Source: Alphaproteobacteria bacterium (GTDB lineage Bacteria > Pseudomonadota > Alphaproteobacteria > UBA8366). Taken from it: a stretch of 64,000 bases of DNA. The notes under the pieces are model-generated. The model was not told the origin of the DNA and did not search any database. It saw only the letters and a list, made by a program, of their open reading frames with translations. The stretch is from assembly GCA_021774335.1 (NCBI GenBank), contig JAJFJD010000039.1, forward strand, positions 1 to 64,000. The letters are read 5' to 3'. Position numbers and translations under genes: made by a program. Of this stretch, positions 1-6,970 are shown one piece after another (the first letter of the stretch is position 1; each line of letters begins with the position of its first letter).

Positions 1-378
1 CCGCTTCTTGGGCAGCCGGTCTTTCTCGAACCAATCCCAAAGGTCGGCAACGGTCGGCGCGCTCTGCCGCTCGCTTCGTTCCTGCGCTGGGTCTTTCCCC
101 GCGTCCAAATATTCGACGCGGAGCTTACGCATTGCCTTCCGCGCCTTGGCAACGGTCAGCGGGGGGAAGTTGCCGAGCTTATAGCGACGGCGTGCTTTGG
201 TTCCCGGTGCCGTGTAACGGGCGAACCATGCGCCCGTTCCCTTCTCGGTTCGGGAAGCGACGAAGTAAAGCCCCTTCTCACCCGACGGCCCGTCGTCCTT
301 TAGCCATCTCCGGTCCGGGTCAGGGTCGAGCCGTTTGATGTAGTTCGGGTCATCAAACCGTCCTCTGTTCTTTGCCAT
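1..378 (-). CDS. Tyrosine-type site-specific integrase, N-terminal part (runs off the left edge)
   Basis: Integrases of this family recombine element and chromosomal attachment sites. Only the first 126 residues are in the window and the reading frame is open to base 1. Residues about 15-80 look like the arm-type DNA-binding (DUF4102-like) domain, with the typical pattern of a 'GLYF' strand, 'WFARYT', a Lys/Arg-rich turn, 'LGNFPPLTVAKAR' and then a helix. Residues about 103-126 begin the core-binding (SAM-like) domain. The catalytic domain with its Arg/His/Tyr residues lies outside the window. The ATG at 378 is the natural start: it directly precedes the domain and sits just downstream of the tandem repeat at 391-412. 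The tRNA-Lys 3'-half about 175 bp upstream supports an integrase acting at that tRNA. Confidence 0.88.
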   Translation of the reverse strand, partial: MAKNRGRFDDPNYIKRLDPDPDRRWLKDDGPSGEKGLYFVASRTEKGTGAWFARYTAPGTKARRRYKLGNFPPLTVAKARKAMRKLRVEYLDAGKDPAQERSERQSAPTVADLWDWFEKDRLPKKR

Positions 379-390
379 TTGCCGCCCTCT

Positions 391-412
391 GGTGTGCCAT
401 TGGTGTGCCATT
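391..412. repeat. Tandem 11-bp direct repeat upstream of the integrase
   Basis: Two perfect adjacent copies of GGTGTGCCATT (391-401 and 402-412) lie 13 bp upstream of the integrase ATG. A weaker related sequence overlaps the start codon itself. Direct repeats at this place are commonly arm-type integrase or excisionase binding sites and may autoregulate the integrase gene. The repeat is seen directly; the role is inference. Confidence 0.6.
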
Positions 413-553
413 TCATTTTCATATTTGCACCATATATTGGAACACAAGGGCGGACAAGAGTGGACAAAGAGGGATATAAAAAATAACTATTACAGCAAGT
501 TGGTCTTTTTTTAATCTTTGTTAACGTCTTGAGGGCAAAGGCGCTATTTCTAA

Positions 554-598
554 CTTTTAATCAGGTTGTCACAGGTTCGACCCCTGTCGGGCTCACCA
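554..598 (+). other. tRNA-Lys(TTT) 3'-half: attachment-site scar
   Basis: The segment reads as the anticodon loop (CTTTTAA, anticodon TTT at 556-558), the 3' anticodon strand, a variable region, a perfect 5-bp T arm (ACAGG/CCTGT around TTCGACC), the 3' acceptor strand and an encoded CCA at 596-598. The bases before 554 do not pair as an anticodon stem should, and there is no D arm or 5' acceptor strand, so this is not a functional tRNA. A displaced tRNA 3' end beside an integrase is the expected product of integration into a tRNA gene. Confidence 0.82.
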
Positions 599-704
599 TT
601 TAAAAACAATAGCTCAAAGAACAATTTAAAGAGATAGGTATTGGGCCAATACGACCTTTGGGTCGCATTGCCGGCGCTCATGATACACTTCCAAATGATC
701 AGCT

Positions 705-1424
705 TTAGTTGATGGCTTTGCCGAAATTCGCTTTCAGTTTCGGGTACCAGAGCTTGCCCCAGTTCTCGAGTTCGGTTGCGAATTTGCGCTTGTCTGGATG
801 TGCATCAATTCGGTCAATGTGCCAGTCACTTGCACTCCATGATGCATAAACGGGCGGTTTTATTCCCCTGGAGTCTGGATTGAAAAAATAGGTGACATGT
901 AACAAGTCCTCATCGTTCGCAAAAAAGAACCTAACGTCTACTGTGTTTGCGGGTGGCCAAATATCATTCATCCGAAGATAGAGTCGCCCTTCCTTAAAGG
1001 CCTGATTCTTCCAGTTCGACATATTCAACCGTCGATGATTGATGAGCCAACAGTCTTGAGCTTCTTTCGCCGTATTGGCGTATACCTTCACGTAAAGCAT
1101 ATTGGTTCGTTTGCAGGTCGAATTCTCAACCCAGCCAGATGCGCCAGGCCGATATCCAGTAACGAGATTTGTCCGTATCCACACCATATCTCCGGATTTT
1201 CCAGCATCCCTAGATGCCAACAAAACGTCGACCATATCGGTGTTTAGATTGTTCACATACAGCCGCGAACCAGCGACAACCCATTCCCCCGGCGGCAATG
1301 GAACATTGAACTTTCCCGCACGATATTCGTCTCTAACAGCAACCTCCCGTGGGGGTTTAACAAACGTAGTTTGGCAACCAGCTAGCATCACGATTAACGC
1401 AATTATTATTGTTCTAGCGAGCAA
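705..1424 (-). CDS. Putative lipoprotein of unknown function, AT-rich
   Basis: The product has 239 residues if translation starts at the TTG at 1424. That codon follows a purine-rich GGGGAGAGAAA ribosome-binding site and places a textbook lipoprotein signal at the N-terminus: charged start, hydrophobic IIIALIVM segment and lipobox LAGC at about residues 14-17. An upstream ATG at 1541 would put 39 charged residues before the signal and is unlikely. The mature part is rich in Trp, Asn and Tyr and shows no family I can name. Base composition is clearly more AT-rich than most of the window, and the gene lies directly beside the integrative-element junction, so acquisition by transfer is plausible. 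Predicted location is membrane-anchored, facing the periplasm. Confidence 0.7.
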   Translation of the reverse strand: MLARTIIIALIVMLAGCQTTFVKPPREVAVRDEYRAGKFNVPLPPGEWVVAGSRLYVNNLNTDMVDVLLASRDAGKSGDMVWIRTNLVTGYRPGASGWVENSTCKRTNMLYVKVYANTAKEAQDCWLINHRRLNMSNWKNQAFKEGRLYLRMNDIWPPANTVDVRFFFANDEDLLHVTYFFNPDSRGIKPPVYASWSASDWHIDRIDAHPDKRKFATELENWGKLWYPKLKANFGKAIN

Positions 1425-1693
1425 TTTCTCTCCCCTATTCAGACGGCGGTATCTGGCTCTGCCTCTCCTATGGTTGTTTTTTAGAAAAATGAAGGCAACT
1501 AGATTCTCGTCCCTCGGATTGACTAATTCGATAGCGCCCAAAGAAAATCATCGCCGAAGCGGGGGCGAGTTGATCCCGGAAGTCCCCTTGTTTGGGAAAT
1601 TTCCGAAAAGAATCCATACTTTGCTATGTGGTTGAGGCTGCGCCGCGGCCCTTCGAAAAATACGCTCAACCACCCCTAACAAGGAGCAAGACC

Positions 1694-2122
1694 ATGGCTC
1701 GTATTCAGCATCTCGCCATCGCCAGTTTGGATCCGGAAAAGCAGGCGGCGTTCTACAAGGAGGTTTTCGGCTTCGAGGAGGTCAAACGCATCGACAACCC
1801 GCGCGCCCGCGGGGTGGTGCTGACCGATGGCGCCATCAACATCTCGGTGTTGAATTTCAAGCAGGACCAGATCGATCAGGGGCTCGACTACACGGGGCTG
1901 CATCACTTCGGTGTCTTTGTCGAAGACCTGGAAGGCACTGCAGAGAAGTGCTTGGCCAATGGGGCCGTGCCCTACTCCGAGCTGCCGGAGGAACCCGACG
2001 AACAGAAAACGAACTACCGGCCGAAACGGTCCGACAAATTCAAGGGACCGGAAAACAGCCTGTTCGATATTGCCGACCACCCTTGGATCGGTGCGTCCCC
2101 GTCGAAGCAAGCCGCCGAATAG
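1694..2122 (+). CDS. VOC-family (glyoxalase/bleomycin-resistance-like) protein
   Basis: This is a 142-residue single-unit vicinal oxygen chelate protein. It begins with the family pattern IQHLAIASLDPEKQAAFY, followed by a central 'GLHHFGVFVEDLE' strand. His 6, the second-half His and acidic residues near the C-terminus could bind a divalent metal. VOC proteins include glyoxalase I, extradiol dioxygenases and epimerases, and the substrate cannot be told from the sequence. The ATG at 1694 is chosen because a strong AAGGAG site lies 8 bp upstream and the fold begins at once; the open frame extends further upstream to 1592 but that part shows no conserved features. It appears to be a single-gene unit. 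Confidence 0.85.
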   Translation: MARIQHLAIASLDPEKQAAFYKEVFGFEEVKRIDNPRARGVVLTDGAINISVLNFKQDQIDQGLDYTGLHHFGVFVEDLEGTAEKCLANGAVPYSELPEEPDEQKTNYRPKRSDKFKGPENSLFDIADHPWIGASPSKQAAE

Positions 2123-2432
2123 GCCCTGGCGTGGCGGACGGGGCGCCCTTCCTGCACCCTCATAATCGTCGGAAAGTCGTTTTCCCCATCCGCCCATTGA
2201 GCGGACCGTCCTTGTCCCGGGCGAACCTTAAGGTGAACGAAAAATTTCGCTGCCCACCACTGGTTGGCATGCAGGTCGATTTAAAATCATGAACCTATAT
2301 TAGTTTTATAAATCAGTAGTTTAATGCTCCTTTATCTCTCTCGCTGATTGTCAAAATCTTTACCGCCACGACCAATAATTGCAATCATCACGGGCCCCTC
2401 TCGGGGTCCAATTTTTTGATTGATTGGCGCAT
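2123..2432. other. Intergenic region, no gene seen
   Basis: The 310 bases are GC-rich at the left and AT-rich from about 2285 to 2420. The AT-rich part probably holds the promoter of the HD-GYP gene. I see no convincing coding frame, strong hairpin or repeat. Confidence 0.5.
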
Positions 2433-3527
2433 ATGCAAAACCATTCCTCTCCCGATATCGTCTTGATATCGGACAGTCCGTCGCGTTCAAAAAAGCTAAG
2501 CGGCATACTCGACCCTTGGTTCCAAATTGGTACTGTTCCGCTAGAGGAAATCGGGTCCCTGGACCCACCGGCGAAATCGATTTTTGTAATCTCGGCAAAA
2601 CTGGAAAATGCGGCAACCCTCCGGTCAATCCGACAATTGCTGACCAAGCATGACCGGCCGAGTATTTTCGTCTTCGCGACCTTTAATTCTGCGGCGATGG
2701 CAAAAGCGAAGGACGCACGTGCCACCGAATGCTTCGTTTGGCCTTTTAACGCCGTCGACCTCGTCGGCGCCGTTCGGAAAGCACTTTCCTTGCGGGTGGA
2801 AGAAAGCTGGAAACTACTCGATGAACTGCAGGTGAATGCGCTTGAGTCCTGCGCCACCACGATGCGCACGTGCTTTTCACAGTGCAGAAATGGACAGGAT
2901 CTGCCGCTCACTGCGATCCGGGACACCACCGAAAAGATTGCCGCCGCCGCAGGGGACACGCCCCTCGAGACATGGCTTGGGTCTATCGAGCATTACCACG
3001 ACTATACGTTCACCCATTGCATGTTCGTGTGTTTTACGATCGTGGCCTTTGCGCAAGCCATCGGGATCAAAAACGGCGACCTGACCCACCTCACCCTTGG
3101 GGCGTTGTTGCACGATATTGGGAAATCCCGCGTGCCCATCGCGATTCTCGACAAGCCTGCCAAGCTGGCCGCCGATGAATGGCAGATCATGCAGCAGCAT
3201 CCGGAATTCTCTCGACAGATTCTGGCAGCGGAACAGCAGCTCGATAAGGACTCCATCGAAATGGCCGTCCACCATCATGAGAAACTGGACGGGACCGGGT
3301 ATCCCGACGGCTTGAAGGGGACAGAGATCAGCGATGTCGTGCGGCTTACGGCGATCGCCGACGTTTATTCGGCGCTGGTCGACAAACGTTCCTACAAGCC
3401 TGGATTTCCGCGCCAGAAAGCGTTGGAAATCATGGCCACGATGGGCGACGCCTTGGACCAGGGTTTCGTAAAGACCTTCGCCGAATTCATCATGAGCACA
3501 AACCAACCGGTGCGAATGGCCGGATAA
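2433..3527 (+). CDS. HD-GYP domain protein with degenerate receiver-like N-terminus
   Basis: The product has 364 residues. HD-GYP proteins are usually cyclic-di-GMP phosphodiesterases. Residues about 185-340 form the HD-GYP domain, with the HD pair at 227-228 (LLHDIGK), several downstream His residues (HHHEKLDG) and the GYP motif at 289-291 (GTGYPDG), so the metal-binding signature looks intact. Residues about 8-118 have the length and alternating strand pattern of a response-regulator receiver, but the acidic pair and phospho-acceptor Asp are not visible ('IFVISAK' replaces the Asp strand), so control by phosphorylation is unlikely. The ATG at 2433 is used; a TTG three codons upstream is the alternative. 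No partner kinase is adjacent. Likely a cytoplasmic regulator of motility or biofilm signalling. Confidence 0.88.
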   Translation: MQNHSSPDIVLISDSPSRSKKLSGILDPWFQIGTVPLEEIGSLDPPAKSIFVISAKLENAATLRSIRQLLTKHDRPSIFVFATFNSAAMAKAKDARATECFVWPFNAVDLVGAVRKALSLRVEESWKLLDELQVNALESCATTMRTCFSQCRNGQDLPLTAIRDTTEKIAAAAGDTPLETWLGSIEHYHDYTFTHCMFVCFTIVAFAQAIGIKNGDLTHLTLGALLHDIGKSRVPIAILDKPAKLAADEWQIMQQHPEFSRQILAAEQQLDKDSIEMAVHHHEKLDGTGYPDGLKGTEISDVVRLTAIADVYSALVDKRSYKPGFPRQKALEIMATMGDALDQGFVKTFAEFIMSTNQPVRMAG

Positions 3528-3907
3528 GGCTCCGCGCGGGACACAATATTGTCGATAGGCCGCTGATTCACCGTTGGTCCGGCCTTGGCCAATTTTCGTC
3601 GCAATGCCCCGAATACCCTGCTCCAAAGATCAGGCGTTCCGCTGGAGGCCCAGAAATCCGGCGGTTTCGGCCGGATTCGGGGTGAAGTTCGAGTTCCCGC
3701 GCTTCGCAACGCCTCGTACTCAATGACTAGTCTGTATGGGCAGATTGCCCATTTCGGGTCATCTTCGCATGATGCATCTCAAGAAGATATTCCGAACGCT
3801 CCGCAACCATGTGGTGGCGTATCGGGCGAACGGATTTAGTGAGAAACATTGGTTAATGCACTGAAATCGCAATAAGATTTTGGCAAAAATAATTCAAGGT
3901 CAAAGTG
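3528..3907. other. Intergenic region, no gene seen
   Basis: The 380 bases separate the HD-GYP gene from the small gene at 3908. Short open frames exist on both strands but none has a ribosome-binding site plus protein-like composition. The part just before 3908 is AT-rich and probably carries that gene's promoter. Confidence 0.45.
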
Positions 3908-4207
3908 ATGCACAGGATGCAAGCGTACAAGACGTGTGACGGTAAGCTGTTCGACAGCGAGGTCGAGGCGGCTCGTCACGAGGCAACGATCAAAATCCAT
4001 GATTGGGCCAAGGGCCGGAAGATCGGCGAAGACGGCGCAATTACCTGGGAGACCGTCGCGGATACGATGATCGAGGACGCAGGCGAGTTGGCCTACCTTT
4101 TCATCAGCCTGGCGCGCGCGCTGCCGAGTACCGGCGGCCCGGCCGAGTTCGACGTGCTCCCCTTCCAATCGGACAAAGCCGATTGGATGCTCCGTAAAGA
4201 GGGCTAA
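3908..4207 (+). CDS. Conserved-looking small protein of unknown function (99 aa)
   Basis: This soluble protein of about 99 residues begins with MHRMQAYKTCDGKLFDSEVEA, a layout ('functional strand, then E-x-x-A-x-x-H-E helix') that I associate with small hypothetical proteins seen in phages and proteobacteria. There is no signal peptide, membrane segment or catalytic motif. Possible starts are ATG 3908 or ATG 3917, and GTG 3905 is also in frame; none has a strong ribosome-binding site. The gene ends 63 bp before a strong rho-independent terminator, which supports it being a real single-gene transcript. Confidence 0.65.
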   Translation: MHRMQAYKTCDGKLFDSEVEAARHEATIKIHDWAKGRKIGEDGAITWETVADTMIEDAGELAYLFISLARALPSTGGPAEFDVLPFQSDKADWMLRKEG

Positions 4208-4270
4208 GCACCGTTAGAAGCGGTTTCCTCGGGGTCCAGATACCCGAAACCCGGGGTTAGGAAACATCAG

Positions 4271-4306
4271 CCTCGCGCAGTCCTTTCGGACGGCGCGGGG
4301 TTTTTG
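4271..4306 (+). terminator. Rho-independent terminator
   Basis: A stem of 13 positions (CCTCGCGCAGTCC with GGACGGCGCGGGG, one G-U pair and one mismatch) around a TTTC loop is followed by TTTTTG. It ends the transcript of the small gene at 3908-4207 before the dioxygenase promoter. Confidence 0.85.
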
Positions 4307-4431
4307 CGTTCCAGCGGCAGAGTTCGAAATTCGTCGGCGGGGTGCCTGGCGTTCAATTACACGACAATCCATGAAATAGGCGTCGCCGGGGTTCGGTAGT
4401 ATCCTGATGGCTCCCTATCGAGGAGGACGCC

Positions 4432-5385
4432 ATGACCGACCATTCCGTGAACACCCTCGACGCCATCGAGGTCATTCCGTCGGGTGCCGCACTTGCCGCC
4501 GAAGTGCGCGGTATCGATCTGTCACAGCCCCTGCCGGACGATGTGCAGGCGCGCTTGACCGAGATCTGGGCCGAGCATCTGGTGCTGCTGCTGCGCGACC
4601 AGGAACTGGAAGACGCCGACCTGATCCGCTTTTCCGATTATTACGGCGGCCAACAGATGGGCGGCGCGCGGAAGAAGCGCTGGGAAATCGGCATGAAGGA
4701 ATCGGGCAAAGCCGCGTCGACCGACAAGCGCGTTAACTACGTCACCAACCTCGATAAGGATGGAAACCCGGTGCAGCACAACCGCGGCACCGGCAGTTTC
4801 GAGCTGCGGTGGCATTCCGACAACACTTATGTGGATATACCGCCCACCGGCACGATGCTGTGGGCGGACGTGATACCGGACGACGATTCCGGCCAAACCA
4901 TGTTCTGCAACCAGATTCGCGCCTACGCGGAAATGCCGGAAGATTTGAAGGCGCAGATACAAGGCAAGAACATGATGCATGACGGCTCGCGCAACACCGC
5001 AAACCTGGTGCATCCGCACCGCGATATGCCGAAGACGCGCGAGGAGATTAACGGCCCCGTGCATCCGATGGTTCGTGTCCATCCGCCGACAGGCAAGCAA
5101 GCGCTGTTTCTCGGCCGGCGCTGGGACTTCCCCTCGACCTATATCGTCGAGATGCCGAACGACGAGGGCGAAGACCTCATGGACCGGCTGTGGGCGCATG
5201 CGACGCAGGATAAATACGTTTGGACACAGCATTGGAAGCGCGGCGATTTCATCCTCTGGGACAATCGCGCGGTAATGCACCGCCGGACCGCCATCAACTC
5301 GAGCCAGCCGCGCATCCTTCATCGCACCATGATCAAGGGCCTGCCGGTCGTCGCTGCCTGGGAAAGCAACGCTGCGGCGGATTGA
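4432..5385 (+). CDS. TauD/TfdA-family Fe(II)/2-oxoglutarate dioxygenase
   Basis: The 317-residue enzyme belongs to the taurine/2,4-D dioxygenase family, which couples oxidative decarboxylation of 2-oxoglutarate to hydroxylation of a small organic acid. The iron triad is visible: H128-x-D130 in WHSDN and the distal H283 in VMHRRT. Arg 298, 15 residues after the distal His, fits the 2-oxoglutarate carboxylate binder. The start ATG follows GAGGAGGACGCC. The LLM-class oxidoreductase gene begins 34 bp downstream on the same strand, so the two are probably co-transcribed and may act on one substrate. The substrate (sulfonate, aryloxy acid, phosphonate or other) cannot be read from the sequence. Confidence 0.9.
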   Translation: MTDHSVNTLDAIEVIPSGAALAAEVRGIDLSQPLPDDVQARLTEIWAEHLVLLLRDQELEDADLIRFSDYYGGQQMGGARKKRWEIGMKESGKAASTDKRVNYVTNLDKDGNPVQHNRGTGSFELRWHSDNTYVDIPPTGTMLWADVIPDDDSGQTMFCNQIRAYAEMPEDLKAQIQGKNMMHDGSRNTANLVHPHRDMPKTREEINGPVHPMVRVHPPTGKQALFLGRRWDFPSTYIVEMPNDEGEDLMDRLWAHATQDKYVWTQHWKRGDFILWDNRAVMHRRTAINSSQPRILHRTMIKGLPVVAAWESNAAAD

Positions 5386-5419
5386 TTGACGGCCCCAGAT
5401 CTCAATAAGGAAACGAGCG

Positions 5420-6244
5420 ATGAAAATCGGTTTGGCGATGTTCTGTACCGACTATGCGATTCCGCCGACCGAGTTGGCAGTCGCACTGGAGGAGCGCGGC
5501 TTCGATTCGCTGTGGCTGCCGGAACACAGTCATATCCCCTTATCGCGAGAGTCGGCGTGGCCGCAGGGCGGCGAACTGCCAAAGAAATACTTTGACGTGA
5601 TGGATCCGTTCGTCGTGCTCGGCGCGGCGGCGGCGGTGACCACGACGCTGAAGATCGCGACGGGCATCTGTCTGGTGCCGCAGCGCGACGCCATCCAGAC
5701 CGCGAAACAGATTGCCACGGTCGATCAAATCTCGAACGGCCGCTTCCTGTTCGGCATCGGCGCCGGCTGGAACGAGGACGAAATGGCGAACCATGGCGTC
5801 GCGTTCAAGACCCGTCATAAGGCCATGCGCGAGAAGGTTGAGGCGATGCGGATGATCTGGACCGAAAGCAAGCCGGAATACCACGGCGACATGGTGGACT
5901 TCGGACCGATGATGACCTGGCCGAAGCCAATACAGAAATCGCCGCCGGTCTACGTTGGGGGCGAGTTCCCATACGGTGCGCGGCGCGCCCTCGCCTATGG
6001 CGACGGATGGCTGCCGCATGCGAAACGACCGACCTACACGTTGCTCGAAAAGATGCCGGAATTCCGCGAGATGGAAAAAGCCGCAGGGCGTACGATCCCG
6101 ATCAGCGCCTTTGGCGCGGAACATGATCCGGATTGCTGGAATGCCTACACTGACGCTGGTGTGGAGCGCATCATCCTGAGCATCGACTCCGACCCGGCCG
6201 ATGTCGTGTTGCCCAAACTGGATGCCTGGGCGAAGCGTTTCTAA
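5420..6244 (+). CDS. LLM-class flavin-dependent oxidoreductase (TIGR03619-like)
   Basis: The 274-residue protein has the luciferase-like monooxygenase TIM-barrel pattern: the GLAMFC start strand, 'LEERGFDSLWLPEH', 'IATGICLVPQRD', 'AKQIATVDQISNGR' and 'GIGAGWNEDE'. The family uses F420 or FMN. Members with this architecture are often annotated as F420-dependent, but the cofactor here is not certain. It has a clear AAGGAAACGAGCG site before the ATG and follows the TauD dioxygenase by 34 bp, suggesting a two-gene oxidative catabolic unit. A second member of the same family lies at 14846-15679. Confidence 0.88.
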   Translation: MKIGLAMFCTDYAIPPTELAVALEERGFDSLWLPEHSHIPLSRESAWPQGGELPKKYFDVMDPFVVLGAAAAVTTTLKIATGICLVPQRDAIQTAKQIATVDQISNGRFLFGIGAGWNEDEMANHGVAFKTRHKAMREKVEAMRMIWTESKPEYHGDMVDFGPMMTWPKPIQKSPPVYVGGEFPYGARRALAYGDGWLPHAKRPTYTLLEKMPEFREMEKAAGRTIPISAFGAEHDPDCWNAYTDAGVERIILSIDSDPADVVLPKLDAWAKRF

Positions 6245-6250
6245 GCAGAC

Positions 6251-6442
6251 TTAGCCGCCGCCATCCGCGCGAAGGAACAGGTCCTTCTTTCCGAACCGGT
6301 GCGTTTTCCCGCAATGGGGACATTCAGAGACTTCACGGTCGACCGAGCCCATTTCAAGGGATTCCAATTGATCCCATTCCATGCTCAGACCGACATACAC
6401 CGGCTTCCCGGTATCCGGGCAATCCATAAAAACCTGAGACAT
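6251..6442 (-). CDS. Small zinc-ribbon-like protein (63 aa)
   Basis: The protein has two cysteine knuckles: a 'CPDTGKPV' N-terminal element and 'CPHCGKTH' near residue 41. It closely resembles short conserved alphaproteobacterial proteins with a CPxTG...CPxCGxxH arrangement, likely binding one zinc. No enzyme domain is present and the function is unknown. It is convergent with the LLM gene, with only 6 bp between the stop codons, and no other gene appears to share its transcript. Confidence 0.75.
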   Translation of the reverse strand: MSQVFMDCPDTGKPVYVGLSMEWDQLESLEMGSVDREVSECPHCGKTHRFGKKDLFLRADGGG

Positions 6443-6544
6443 CCTACCGTCCGTGATTAGCGCAACGATTGCTCGTCCAGATGGGAAAAGTATACCTAAG
6501 CATCGTGGTAAGAGGAAACGTGTTCAATTTTGGTGTGGTTTTCC

Positions 6545-6558
6545 TTGACCTGAATCAA
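6545..6558. promoter_or_regulatory. Possible Fnr/FixK-type operator
   Basis: TTGACCTGAATCAA matches the TTGA-N6-TCAA plan of Fnr/FixK-family sites with one deviation from a perfect palindrome. It lies 166 bp upstream of the small gene at 6724 and about 100 bp upstream of the divergent zinc-ribbon gene's start. Single short sites occur by chance, so this stays tentative. Confidence 0.35.
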
Positions 6559-6723
6559 CGCGGGACCGGCTCGAACATGCGACTTTTCCACCGTCATTTT
6601 GAGTATGGAAACGTCCCCCACTCTACCGAGGCCGCGTCCCTAATCCTCCCTTTCCCGAGAACGCTGCCTCGGTCATCGTTGTGGACCATAAAATTGTCAT
6701 GATCTGTGTTTACTCACGGCGGC

Positions 6724-6915
6724 ATGGACGATTTGGATATCTACGAAACCGCACTTGATCTCATCAAAAAATTCGGCCGCGAAGCCCGTGTCGAAGCCGC
6801 GATGCGGTCGGACCGCATGCTTGATCGCGGCGATCAGCACGCCGTCGGACAGTGGAACAAGGTGATGCAAGCCGTCGAAGAGTTGCAGTCGCCGGGATTC
6901 CGCCTCCGCCACTAA
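6724..6915 (+). CDS. Small helical protein, paralogue A (63 aa)
   Basis: A short, charged, mostly helical protein with the pattern 'LI-x2-FG-x9-AMRSD-x-MLD...GQWNKVMQAVEEL'. The gene at 9717-9890 shares VEAAMRSD and GQWNKVMQA with it, and two more distant relatives with the same layout (Leu-Ile...Gly...Ala...Trp...Val...Ala) lie at 62947-63144 and 63329-63526. The shared pattern across four genes is the main evidence that it is real. It resembles small uncharacterised alphaproteobacterial families (DUF6961-like, from memory). No signal peptide or known fold is seen. The ATG at 6724 aligns with the paralogue's start. Confidence 0.72.
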   Translation: MDDLDIYETALDLIKKFGREARVEAAMRSDRMLDRGDQHAVGQWNKVMQAVEELQSPGFRLRH

Positions 6916-6970
6916 CTGCCTTACCGGATAGCCCGAATTGCAGCGTGTCTCCGTTGCCGTGCTGGGGCGG

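Larger units (their letters stand above)
1..598. mobile_element. Right end of an integrative element inserted in tRNA-Lys
   Basis: The segment contains a tyrosine integrase reading away from the junction, a tandem direct repeat just upstream of the integrase start, an AT-rich stretch, and a tRNA-Lys 3'-half ending at 598. This order is typical of tRNA-targeting integrative elements. The 5' half of the tRNA is missing here, so the element should extend leftwards beyond the window, with an intact tRNA-Lys at its other end. The size and cargo cannot be seen. The junction assignment is inference from the tRNA fragment. Confidence 0.7.

Noticed and set aside
554..598. Functional tRNA gene
   Set aside because: No 5' acceptor strand, D arm or 5' anticodon strand precedes the fragment.
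3585..3839. 84-codon plus-strand frame between the HD-GYP and 99-aa protein genes
   Set aside because: No ribosome-binding site and no recognisable pattern.
6469..6702. 77-codon plus-strand frame upstream of paralogue A
   Set aside because: Weak start context and unlikely composition; it overlaps the presumed control region.
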